Source: Geobacter sp. AOG1 (GTDB lineage Bacteria > Desulfobacterota > Desulfuromonadia > Geobacterales > Geobacteraceae). From it: 64,000 nucleotides of DNA. The first letter of the stretch is position 1; the number at the start of each line of letters is the position of its first letter. Shown here piece by piece: positions 27,122 through 34,468 of the stretch. Position numbers and translations under genes: made by a program. The stretch is from the NCBI RefSeq assembly GCF_019972315.1, contig NZ_BLIZ01000001.1:372001-436000 (forward strand). Reading direction: 5' to 3'. Under the pieces are notes generated by a model. That model was not told the DNA's origin. It ran no database searches and saw only the letters and a program-made list of their open reading frames with translations.

Positions 27122-28168
27122 TTGAATCGAACAGGCTTCACCACCACCATCCCGCTGGAAATCCTCGTTGCCGCCCACCGTACCCCGGTCGATCTGAACA
27201 ATATCTTCATCACCAGCGACCGGAGCCACCGGATGATGGAAGAGGCGGAACTCGCCGGCTTCCCGCGCAACGTCTGCGGCTGGATCAAGGGGATCTACGG
27301 GGCGGTGGTGGAGAGCGGTATCCGGGAAATGGTGGCGGTTACCGAAGGAGACTGCAGCTACACCAAGGCGCTCATGGAGGTGCTCTCCCTGGAGGGAGTT
27401 GACGCCGTCCCCTTCGCCTACCCCCATGACCGCGACGGGACAACGCTCCGGCACGAGATCGAAAAGCTCATGGGGCATTTCGGGGTGGAGTGGCCGGCCG
27501 TCGTCGCTGCCAAGGAGAGGCTGGACCGGATCCGGCACAAGGTCCGGGAGATCGACCGCCTCACCTGGGAGGAAGACCGGGTCACCGGCGGAGAGAACCA
27601 CTATTTCCAGGTCTGCACCTCGGACATGAACGGCGATCCTGACACATTCGAAACGGAGGTGGATGAATTCCTGCTCACTGCGGCCTCCCGCGAACCGCGA
27701 AAGGAGCGCCTGCGTCTCGCCTACATCGGGGTCCCCCCCATCTTCGACGACATCTACCCGTTTCTGGAAAGCCATGGCGCCCGAGTGGTCTTCAACGAAA
27801 CTCAGCGCCAGTTTGCCATGCCCTACGGGATCACCGATCTGGTTGAACAGTACCGGGCCTACACCTATCCCTATGACATCTTCCACCGGCTGGCTGACAT
27901 CCTCCTGGAGGTGGAGCGGCGCCGGGTCGATGCGGTGGTCCACTATGTCCAGTCCTTCTGCTTCCGCCAGATTGAGGACATGATCATCCGGAAAAAGCTG
28001 ACGGTGCCGGTGCTCACCCTGGAGGGGGACAAGCCGTCCCCCCTCGATGCCCGAACCAGGATCCGCATCGAGGGGTTTCTGGAAATGCTGGAAGATAGAG
28101 GGGTGGGACTCGGGATGCGGGACTCGGGATCCGGGACTCGGAATCCGGGAGAGATGGGACGTCAATGA
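27122..28168 (+). CDS. 2-hydroxyacyl-CoA dehydratase D-component family protein (HgdB-like)
   Basis: A 348-residue protein of the HgdB/BcrB family of iron-sulfur proteins that receive low-potential electrons from an ATP-driven activator. Candidate cluster ligands are Cys52 (NVCGWIKG), Cys78 (GDCSYTK), Cys165 and Cys280 (QSFCFRQ). The start is uncertain: a TTG at 27122, 4 bases after the preceding stop, fits the first conserved residues (IPLEILVAAHR); an ATG at 27068 would overlap the previous gene. The stop overlaps the activator gene by 4 bases. No second dehydratase subunit or acyl-CoA pathway gene is nearby, so the protein may instead be a double-cubane-cluster-type reductase. The last 20 residues are encoded by a DNA tandem repeat. 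Confidence 0.87.
   Translation: MNRTGFTTTIPLEILVAAHRTPVDLNNIFITSDRSHRMMEEAELAGFPRNVCGWIKGIYGAVVESGIREMVAVTEGDCSYTKALMEVLSLEGVDAVPFAYPHDRDGTTLRHEIEKLMGHFGVEWPAVVAAKERLDRIRHKVREIDRLTWEEDRVTGGENHYFQVCTSDMNGDPDTFETEVDEFLLTAASREPRKERLRLAYIGVPPIFDDIYPFLESHGARVVFNETQRQFAMPYGITDLVEQYRAYTYPYDIFHRLADILLEVERRRVDAVVHYVQSFCFRQIEDMIIRKKLTVPVLTLEGDKPSPLDARTRIRIEGFLEMLEDRGVGLGMRDSGSGTRNPGEMGRQ
28105..28146. repeat. Three tandem 14-bp units at the 3' end of the HgdB-like gene
   Basis: GGGACTCGGGATGC, GGGACTCGGGATCC and GGGACTCGGAATCC follow one another at 28105, 28119 and 28133. One unit is not a multiple of 3, so gain or loss of a copy would alter the C-terminus and the ATGA overlap with the next gene; three copies keep frame. 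Confidence 0.9.
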
Positions 28169-28929
28169 AGATCGGGATAGATCTGGGAAGCCGGAAGGCG
28201 AAGTTTGCGGTGTTGGCAGGAGACCGGGTAATCCGTCTGGCGGATTACGACACCATCACCTTCTACAAGCGATTCGGCCGACTCGTAGGGGAGGAGTTGA
28301 CCCTCGATCTGGCCGGAACCGGCCTGTTCGCCGCGGAAGAACTGAAAGCGGCCGCCATCCAGGTCACCGGCTACGGTCGTAATTCCCTGGGGCTCAAGGG
28401 CGCGAAGGTCATTTCCGAGATCCGCGCCCACGTGGCCGGCGCCGTCTTGCAGACCGGCCGACGCGACTTCACCATGCTCGATATGGGGGGGCAGGACACC
28501 AAGGTGGCCCAGGTGCAGGGGGGACGGCTTACCGACTTTGTCATGAACGACAAGTGCGCCGCCTCCAGCGGCAGGTATCTGGAAAACATGGCCGCAGTGC
28601 TGGAGGTGAGCCTGGAAGAGCTTTCCTCCCACTGGGAGGAGCCGGTAAAACTCGACGCCACCTGCGGCATTTTCGGCGAGTCGGAACTGATCGGCCAGAT
28701 CCTGCGGGGACACACCATTCCCCGACTCTGCGCCGGCGTGAACATGACCCTCGTGCGCCGGGTACTGCCGCTCTTGCACAGGTTCCCGTCGGCGACCATC
28801 GTGCTCACCGGCGGGGTAGCCCTGAACGGTGCACTGATGAAGCTCCTGGCACAGGAGACCGGCCGGGAGGTCGTCGTCCCGACCCATCCCCAGCACAACG
28901 GCGCCATCGGCTGCGCAGCGCTGGAGTGA
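28165..28929 (+). CDS. ATP-dependent activator of the HgdC/BadF/BcrA family
   Basis: A 254-residue homodimeric ATPase of the actin/ASKHA fold that bridges a [4Fe-4S] cluster and injects electrons into its HgdB-type partner. Motifs: phosphate-binding GIDLGSRKAKFA at the N-terminus, DMGGQDTK at about 106-113, cluster ligands Cys131 (NDKCAASSGRYLE) and Cys167 (TCGIFGESELI), and a VLTGGVALN adenosine-site motif. It overlaps the HgdB-like gene by 4 bases, so the two are coupled. The substrate of the pair cannot be read from the context. Confidence 0.92.
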   Translation: MKIGIDLGSRKAKFAVLAGDRVIRLADYDTITFYKRFGRLVGEELTLDLAGTGLFAAEELKAAAIQVTGYGRNSLGLKGAKVISEIRAHVAGAVLQTGRRDFTMLDMGGQDTKVAQVQGGRLTDFVMNDKCAASSGRYLENMAAVLEVSLEELSSHWEEPVKLDATCGIFGESELIGQILRGHTIPRLCAGVNMTLVRRVLPLLHRFPSATIVLTGGVALNGALMKLLAQETGREVVVPTHPQHNGAIGCAALE

Positions 28930-28990
28930 ACATTACTGATTACCGTCTTCTACATGAAATCATAACGCACCGCCAGATTTGAGATGATCA

Positions 28991-29081
28991 CCAGGCGGCG
29001 AGGATGAGGCCCCGGAAGCGTACTGATAGTACGTTGAGGAGGCCGAAGACGAGCCAACGAAGTGAGCGCTCAAATGTGACG
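28991..29081. repeat. Interspersed repeat with central inverted repeat, copy A
   Basis: This gap between the activator and diheme cytochrome genes holds a segment similar to 38047-38136. Shared blocks are GGCG-CGAGGA-GAG, GGA/AGGCGTA, a central small palindrome (CGTACT and AGTACG here), GACGA, AACG and CAAA. Such elements occur dispersed in Geobacter-type genomes, as far as I recall; a mobile or RNA function is not established. Confidence 0.6.
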
Positions 29082-29100
29082 TTGCAACGGGAGAACTTAC

Positions 29101-29394
29101 ATGGCCATCGGCAAAAAAGACTGGATCTTCATCGCCATCATCTGCGTCGTACTCGTGATCTTCATCGCCATCTCGGGGAAGGAAAAGACCAAGAAGGTCC
29201 CCCTGGACGACAAGCACAAGCCTTTCTACGACATCGTCGCCAAGACCGGCAGCAAGATGGAGGCAGACAAGGGGTGCCCCGCCTGCCACTTCGAGCCAGG
29301 GGGGATACCGTTTCCGGAAAAGCACCCGGTGAAGCCGAAGGATGGCCCCATGCGCTGCCTCTTCTGCCATAAACTGCAACCGACGGGGAAATGA
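29101..29394 (+). CDS. Small membrane-anchored diheme c-type cytochrome
   Basis: A 97-residue protein with one N-terminal membrane helix (about 8-25) acting as uncleaved anchor and a short periplasmic domain carrying CPACH (59-63) and CLFCH (86-90). It probably shuttles electrons at the periplasmic face of the inner membrane. The next gene starts inside its stop codon (ATGA at 29391), so the two proteins are made together. The partner redox protein is unknown. Confidence 0.88.
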   Translation: MAIGKKDWIFIAIICVVLVIFIAISGKEKTKKVPLDDKHKPFYDIVAKTGSKMEADKGCPACHFEPGGIPFPEKHPVKPKDGPMRCLFCHKLQPTGK

Positions 29395-29972
29395 GCGTAC
29401 TCAACCTGACGGCCGAACTGGAGCACCTTGTGGCGGACATCGTCGGTCGAGTCCCGGAACTGGGGCACATCGACCCCCAGCGGTTGCTCCTCTGTGTCAC
29501 CGGCACCCGCGGAGGGGGAGTGCACGGCACCTACGCCAAAATCCACCCTCTCCGCTTCGCCGGGGGGGCCACCAGCCGGACCATCCGGCGGCGGCGACGC
29601 ACCTTCACCTGCACCATGCCGCCCGTCACCTTCCAGGGGCGGGAGATGCTCTACCTCATCTACTTCCTCGTCCCCCGCTTCCTCGATCTCCCCTTGCGGG
29701 AGAAGCTCATCACCGTCTTCCACGAACTCTACCACATCGCACCCGAATGCAACGGCGACCTCCGCCGCTTCCCCGGCCGCAACTACGCCCACGGCCATTC
29801 CACCAAGGCGTACAACGCCCGGATGGCCGAACTGGTCGATACCTACCTGGAACTTCCGGGGGTGAATGCCCTGATCGGTTTCCTCGACGGCAACATGGAT
29901 ACGCTCCGCGCACGCCACGACAAGGTCCTTGCCCGGAAATACCCGGTGCCGAAGCTGCTGGTTTCCGCCTGA
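29391..29972 (+). CDS. HExxH-type putative metallopeptidase
   Basis: A 193-residue soluble protein with a zinc-metallopeptidase signature HELYH at 111-115 in a helix (FHELYHIAPECNGD). It resembles the small putative metallopeptidase family named from phage and bacterial proteins, in which HELYHI is conserved. A basic run (RTIRRRRR) lies at about 63-70 and a His-rich AHGHS stretch at about 133-137 could supply a third ligand. No signal peptide. It is translationally coupled to the diheme cytochrome; a link to cytochrome maturation or turnover is only a guess. Confidence 0.75.
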   Translation: MSVLNLTAELEHLVADIVGRVPELGHIDPQRLLLCVTGTRGGGVHGTYAKIHPLRFAGGATSRTIRRRRRTFTCTMPPVTFQGREMLYLIYFLVPRFLDLPLREKLITVFHELYHIAPECNGDLRRFPGRNYAHGHSTKAYNARMAELVDTYLELPGVNALIGFLDGNMDTLRARHDKVLARKYPVPKLLVSA

Positions 29973-29976
29973 CCGC

Positions 29977-30156
29977 CTATCCTTGCTTCAGCAACTCTTC
30001 GGCAGTGGGGATGTCCTCCTCGGCAACCATTATCTCCAGGGGGCCGATCCCCGGCTCCCCGCTCCGGCGCAGGAAGTACTCGACTCCCCCCTTCCGCAGC
30101 ACCCTCTCCACCCGGACCTGTTCCGCCTCATCCTTGGGATCATAGAATCGTACCAT
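29977..30156 (-). CDS. DUF2007-like small protein
   Basis: A 59-residue protein resembling the DUF2007 family (putative signal-transducing proteins with an alpha/beta plait): MVRFYDPKDEAEQVRVE, then a GPLEIMVAEEDI strand. The ATG at 30156 has AAGGAG 7 bases upstream; the longer frame upstream reads into a palindromic element and is not used. It converges with the metallopeptidase gene, with 4 bases between stops. Confidence 0.8.
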   Translation of the reverse strand: MVRFYDPKDEAEQVRVERVLRKGGVEYFLRRSGEPGIGPLEIMVAEEDIPTAEELLKQG

Positions 30157-30194
30157 GGTGCTTCTCCTTTCCCATATTCCGATACGCGCCACCT

Positions 30195-30348
30195 TCAGAG
30201 GGGGCGGGGGCTCTCGTGGAGAAAAGAGTCCCGCAGAAAACGCCACACGGAATTCGAAGCGAAAACGCCAGAAACAGCAGTCCGTCTGTCAGAAAGTAGG
30301 CAGGTGACGCTTGACTCTTTTCGGAGGGAGAGCCCCCACCCCCTCTGA
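30195..30348. repeat. Large palindromic element, 154 bp
   Basis: The terminal arms 30195-30215 and 30328-30348 are 21-base inverted repeats with one mismatch that would be a G-U pair in RNA. A second inner match (AAAAGAGTC with GACTCTTTT) continues the stem. It fills most of the 350-base gap between the divergent DUF2007-like and permease genes, so both promoters lie in or beside it. No reading frame is seen inside. Size and plan match 31865-32017. Confidence 0.8.
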
Positions 30349-30506
30349 CGTCATGAGTGGTCACACCATGACAAAGGGAATGGCAGCAGTTTCCTAGAAA
30401 AAGTATACCACTAAACGAAATACATCCGCGCCCCTTCCATCTTGACTGCCGACCCATTTTCCCCTACAACGGATAGAGCACGACACCTGACCGCAACGGA
30501 GAATCC

Positions 30507-31808
30507 ATGCACCGCTATTTCGACTTCGCCCGCCACGAAACAACCTACCGCCAGGAGACCATCGCGGGGATAACCACCTTCCTCACCATGGCCTACATCA
30601 TCATCGTCAATCCGGCGATCCTGGAGGCGGCCGGCATCCCCAAGGGGCCGTCCATGACCGCCACCATCATCTCCGCCGCCTTCGGCACCCTGGTCATGGG
30701 GGTCTACGCCAAGCGCCCCTTCGCCATCGCCCCCTACATGAGCGAAAATGCCTTCATCGCCTTCACCGTGGTGAAAGTCCTCGGCTACTCCTGGCAGACG
30801 GCGCTGGGGGCCATCTTCATCGCCGGCGTCCTCTTCACGGTCCTTACGGTATTCAAAGTCCGGAGCTGGCTGGCCGATGCCATCCCCTCCTGCCTGAAGT
30901 TCAGCTTCTCCGTCGGAATCGGCCTCTTCCTCACGTTCATCGGCCTGAACGAAACGGGGATCGTCGCCCTCGGAGTCGCCGGCGCCCCGGTCTGCCTCGG
31001 CAAGGTGAACACCGCACCGGTCCTCCTCTCCATCCTGGGGTTCACCGTCATCGCCTGGCTCATGGTGAAGCGGGTTCATGGCGCCATCGTCATCGGCATC
31101 CTGACCGCCACCGTTCTCTCCTTTGCCCTCGGCATCACCCCACTCCCCCGGGAACTGGTGAGCCTCCCCCCCAACCCGACCCCCATTTTCATGCAGCTGG
31201 ACATCAGGGGCGCGCTCAGTCCGAAAGCCCTGCCGGTGGTGCTCATCATCTTCGTCATGGCCTTCGTCGATACGGTGGGGACCCTCATCGGCCTCTCGTC
31301 GCGGGCGGGGCTCCTGGATGAAAACGGCAACCTCCCGGAGATCGAAAAGCCGATGCTGGCCGACGCCCTGGCCAATATGGTGGCGCCGGTCCTCGGCACC
31401 ACGACCACCGGCGCCTACATCGAATCGGCGGCCGGTATCGAGGAAGGTGGCCGGACCGGCTTCACCTCCCTGGTGGTGGCCGGGCTGTTCCTACTCTCCC
31501 TCTTCTTCGCCCCGCTTTTCACCGCCGTCCCCCCCCACGCCTACGGGACCGCCCTCATCATCATCGGCGTCTTCATGATCAGCCCCATCACCAAGATCAA
31601 CTTCAGCGACTACACCGAGCTGATCCCTGCCTTCCTCACCATCGTCCTCATCAGCTTCACCTACAACATCGGCGTCGGCATGACCGCCGGGCTCCTCTCC
31701 TACCCGCTCCTCAAGACCCTCACCGGCAAAAGGAAAGAGGTGCAGGCCGGCATGTGGATCCTGGCCGCGCTGTCACTGTCGTTCTACATCTTCTATCCGT
31801 ATAAATAG
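30507..31808 (+). CDS. NCS2-family purine permease (AzgA/PbuG type)
   Basis: A 433-residue inner-membrane transporter of the guanine/hypoxanthine/adenine permease group, probably proton-coupled. About 12-14 membrane segments are seen. Typical motifs are GITTFLTMAYIIIVNP near the N-terminus, PFAIAPYMSENAF, GLNETGIV, FVDTVGTLIG and the substrate-region GTTTTGAYIESAAGI. The ATG at 30507 has ACGGAG upstream. It is transcribed alone, with palindromic elements on both sides and a terminator at 31817. Confidence 0.93.
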   Translation: MHRYFDFARHETTYRQETIAGITTFLTMAYIIIVNPAILEAAGIPKGPSMTATIISAAFGTLVMGVYAKRPFAIAPYMSENAFIAFTVVKVLGYSWQTALGAIFIAGVLFTVLTVFKVRSWLADAIPSCLKFSFSVGIGLFLTFIGLNETGIVALGVAGAPVCLGKVNTAPVLLSILGFTVIAWLMVKRVHGAIVIGILTATVLSFALGITPLPRELVSLPPNPTPIFMQLDIRGALSPKALPVVLIIFVMAFVDTVGTLIGLSSRAGLLDENGNLPEIEKPMLADALANMVAPVLGTTTTGAYIESAAGIEEGGRTGFTSLVVAGLFLLSLFFAPLFTAVPPHAYGTALIIIGVFMISPITKINFSDYTELIPAFLTIVLISFTYNIGVGMTAGLLSYPLLKTLTGKRKEVQAGMWILAALSLSFYIFYPYK

Positions 31809-31816
31809 ACGAAAAT

Positions 31817-31847
31817 GGGGTGCGCCGGCATTGCCGCGCACCCCTTT
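31817..31847 (+). terminator. Terminator of the purine permease gene
   Basis: GGGGTGCGC (31817-31825) pairs with GCGCACCCC (31836-31844), with an inner GGCA/TGCC stem, and TTT follows. It starts 9 bases after the stop codon. The short U-run makes it modest. Confidence 0.65.
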
Positions 31848-31864
31848 AACTGGTGTCCCCAATC

Positions 31865-32017
31865 CGCGAGGGGAGAGCGCCCTGTGGAGCGAATGTGCCC
31901 GAGTGCCCGCCGCTGTTGGCGAAATGGAGCAGAGTCGGCCGAATGGCCGGCGCGAAATGAGCCTTACAGCGGCAGTACGAGGGGACTTTGAGCGTAACAG
32001 GGCGCTCTCCCCTCGCG
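31865..32017. repeat. Large palindromic element, 153 bp, perfect 21-bp arms
   Basis: The arms 31865-31885 and 31997-32017 are perfect 21-base inverted repeats. An internal GCCGCTGT/ACAGCGGC pair extends the fold. It lies between the permease terminator and the stop of the convergent pyrophosphatase gene (7 bases away). No reading frame was found in it. Like 30195-30348 it has GTGGAG right at the end of the left arm. Confidence 0.85.
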
Positions 32018-32023
32018 AGATGA

Positions 32024-33670
32024 CTAGAGCTTCCCCAGCACCTTCAGCAAATGGGGAACCATCTGCTTTTTGCGGGACATGACCCCCTTCAGTTCGTAGA
32101 GATGGGGCTCCAACTGGGGGTAGTCCATGACGTGGGCGAGCGCCTTTCCTCCCTCCACGAGGAAGAGGGTGGTTTCCGAATAGATATCGGTCACCATGAG
32201 CCCCGCCAGCTGCAGCCCGTCCCGTTCCTTGATCCGCGCCAGGGCAAGTCGCAGCTCGTTCTTCTGGCTGTGGAATTCGTCGAAGCCGATAACTTCCACT
32301 TGGCCGACGCCAAAGGCGCCGCCGCTGCCGGAAAAGCTCTTGAAATCGGTGGTTATCACCTTTTCCGGCGAGCCGTAGCTCTCAAGCCCGGAACTGGCAG
32401 AAAATATCTCCCGGCCGAAGGCGAGATGGTCCATCCCTCCCTTCGTTTCCAGCCAGAGCGCCAGTTCCCGGTCCGTATCGGTGGTGGTGGGGGACTTGAG
32501 AATCACCGTGTCGGACAACAGGCCGGCCAGCAGGAGCGCCGCGATCTCCGGCGGCGGCTCGATCCCCTGCTGGCGGTAGAGGGTTGCCACCAGGGTGCAG
32601 GTGCTCCCCACCGGCGAGGCGATGAAGGAGATCGGCTGATTGGTCGGGGGATTTCCCAGCTTGTGGTGGTCAATCACCTCCAGGATCTCCACCTCCTCGG
32701 CGCCGGGGACCGCCTGGCCCAGCTCGTTGTGGTCCACTAGGATGAGGGCATAGGGAACCGTGGCAAGGAGGGACGACTTGGTGGCGATACCGGCCAGGGT
32801 GCCGTCTTCCTCCACCACCACCACCGCCGATTCTCCCCCGTGGAGAAGTTTCAGGCGGAGGTGGGAGAGGGGCTCGGCGATGCCGATCTGTTCGAATTTC
32901 CCCTCGGCGAAATGGCCGACCGGCGTGGAGAGCCGGGCGAGCCAGGCGGCAGTGGCCGTGTCGAAGGGAGTACTGATGAGTGTGACACCGCTTGCCGTGG
33001 CCAGCCGCACCAGATCCTCCTCCACCTCCAGCCCGCCGGTGACGACGAGGAGGCGTACCCCCTTCTCGATGGCGGCCTGCTGGATGGTGCGGCGGTTTCC
33101 GGTCATGATGAGAAGTGAGGAGGAATCGTAGCCGTCGATGCGGGCCGAGAAGGACTCTTCGAGCATGGCGCCGATGAAGAGGTGGAGATGCTCCATCCCC
33201 TCCGCCGGTCCGCCGGCGAGGAACGTGCCCTGCAGGCAGTGACAGAGGGAGGCGAGGGAGGTGTCAACCCCGCGCAGCCGGTCCTGACCGGTCAGGAGAT
33301 ACTTCTCCGATAGCTTGAGGAGCGAGACGAGGCCGGTCGGTATTCCCGCGCCGTCCACCACCGGCAGCACCCGGATGTTGTTCTGGTGGAACAGTTCCAG
33401 CCCCTTCAGCAGCGGAGTTGCCGCATCGACCGTCACCGGGATGCGCTGCAGCACGTCCCGGACCTTGGGGTGGACGTCCGCCAGGTAGAGAGGAGAGTGA
33501 ATCCCGAGCCGGTCGAGAATGAAGCGGGTCTGGGGGTTCGGCTCACCGGCCATGGCCGCCACCACATTCGGCCACCCCTGCCGCCGCTTCAGTTCGGCAT
33601 ACGCGATGGCGGCCGCCACGGAATCGGTGTCCGGGTTCTTGTGGCCGATAACGTAAACTTTCTTTTCCAT
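32024..33670 (-). CDS. Family II manganese-dependent inorganic pyrophosphatase with CBS and DRTGG domains
   Basis: A 548-residue cytoplasmic enzyme hydrolysing pyrophosphate. The N-terminal DHH part has IGHKNPDTDS (metal ligands); a CBS domain follows (about 70-120), then a DRTGG-like domain (about 125-245), a second CBS (about 250-310), the DHH signature IDHHKLGN, and a DHHA2 domain with TDIYSETT. This CBS-PPase plan is known to be regulated by adenine nucleotides, inhibited by AMP/ADP and activated by ATP or diadenosine polyphosphates in characterised members. The ATG at 33670 is preceded by AGGACC. It diverges from the DedA gene. Confidence 0.93.
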   Translation of the reverse strand: MEKKVYVIGHKNPDTDSVAAAIAYAELKRRQGWPNVVAAMAGEPNPQTRFILDRLGIHSPLYLADVHPKVRDVLQRIPVTVDAATPLLKGLELFHQNNIRVLPVVDGAGIPTGLVSLLKLSEKYLLTGQDRLRGVDTSLASLCHCLQGTFLAGGPAEGMEHLHLFIGAMLEESFSARIDGYDSSSLLIMTGNRRTIQQAAIEKGVRLLVVTGGLEVEEDLVRLATASGVTLISTPFDTATAAWLARLSTPVGHFAEGKFEQIGIAEPLSHLRLKLLHGGESAVVVVEEDGTLAGIATKSSLLATVPYALILVDHNELGQAVPGAEEVEILEVIDHHKLGNPPTNQPISFIASPVGSTCTLVATLYRQQGIEPPPEIAALLLAGLLSDTVILKSPTTTDTDRELALWLETKGGMDHLAFGREIFSASSGLESYGSPEKVITTDFKSFSGSGGAFGVGQVEVIGFDEFHSQKNELRLALARIKERDGLQLAGLMVTDIYSETTLFLVEGGKALAHVMDYPQLEPHLYELKGVMSRKKQMVPHLLKVLGKL

Positions 33671-33757
33671 GGAGGTCCTGGTGGTTTTGCTGGAGTTTTG
33701 CCGGCAATCGCTCTACAATGGCCGGCGCTGAAAATTCTATCGAAGTGAGGTTTATTC

Positions 33758-34372
33758 ATGCTGCACGAAGCAATCAACTGGCTCCTGATAACCATCGGTG
33801 CCCTGGGGTATCCGGGCATCTTCCTGCTGATGGCCATGGAGAGTTCGGTCATCCCCATCCCCAGCGAACTGGTCATGCCCCCCGCCGGCTATCTCGCCCA
33901 GCAGGGGGAGATGAACATGTTCGTCGCCATCCTCTGCGGGACGGCGGGAAGCCTGGTCGGTGCCTACGCCAACTATTTCGCGGCCCACTACCTGGGGAGG
34001 CCGCTCCTCCTCAAGTACGGAAAGTACGTCTGGATCACCGAGGAGAAGTTCGCCAAAGTGGAGTCATTTTTCCACAAACATGGTGAAATATCAACATTTA
34101 TAGGGCGGCTCCTGCCGGTGGTCCGCCACCTCATTTCGCTCCCCGCGGGGCTGGCCGGGATGCACCATACCAAGTTCTGCCTCTACACCCTCCTGGGTGC
34201 CGGGATATGGTGCACGGTGCTCACCTGGATAGGCTACATCATCGGCCGGAACCAGGAGCTCATCGTGAAGTATTCCCACCAGGCGGTCATCGGCGTGGTG
34301 ATCTTCAGCGCTCTCCTCATCACGGTCTACGTCCGGCGACACAAACGAAAGTCAGCCCGGCAGGCCAGCTGA
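33758..34372 (+). CDS. DedA-family membrane protein
   Basis: A 204-residue inner-membrane protein of the DedA/VTT superfamily, members of which flip polyprenyl phosphate or phosphatidylethanolamine lipids or support membrane potential. Signatures are ESSVIPIPSE near residue 28 and the re-entrant motif FIGRLLPVVRHLISLPAG at about 115-132, with about five membrane segments. The ATG has GAGG 7 bases upstream. It ends with a strong terminator at 34397. Confidence 0.92.
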   Translation: MLHEAINWLLITIGALGYPGIFLLMAMESSVIPIPSELVMPPAGYLAQQGEMNMFVAILCGTAGSLVGAYANYFAAHYLGRPLLLKYGKYVWITEEKFAKVESFFHKHGEISTFIGRLLPVVRHLISLPAGLAGMHHTKFCLYTLLGAGIWCTVLTWIGYIIGRNQELIVKYSHQAVIGVVIFSALLITVYVRRHKRKSARQAS

Positions 34373-34396
34373 GGATGAATGTTTTAAAATGCACGG

Positions 34397-34428
34397 CGGG
34401 CGGCCCATGACGGGTCGCCCGTTTTTTT
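34397..34428 (+). terminator. Rho-independent terminator after the DedA gene
   Basis: CGGGCGGCCC (34397-34406) pairs with GGGTCGCCCG (34412-34421), with one G-U pair and a 5-base loop, followed by seven T. Confidence 0.88.
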
Positions 34429-34468
34429 GTGCTCAATTCCCTTACCGGGAGAGGACCGGTAAGAACAG

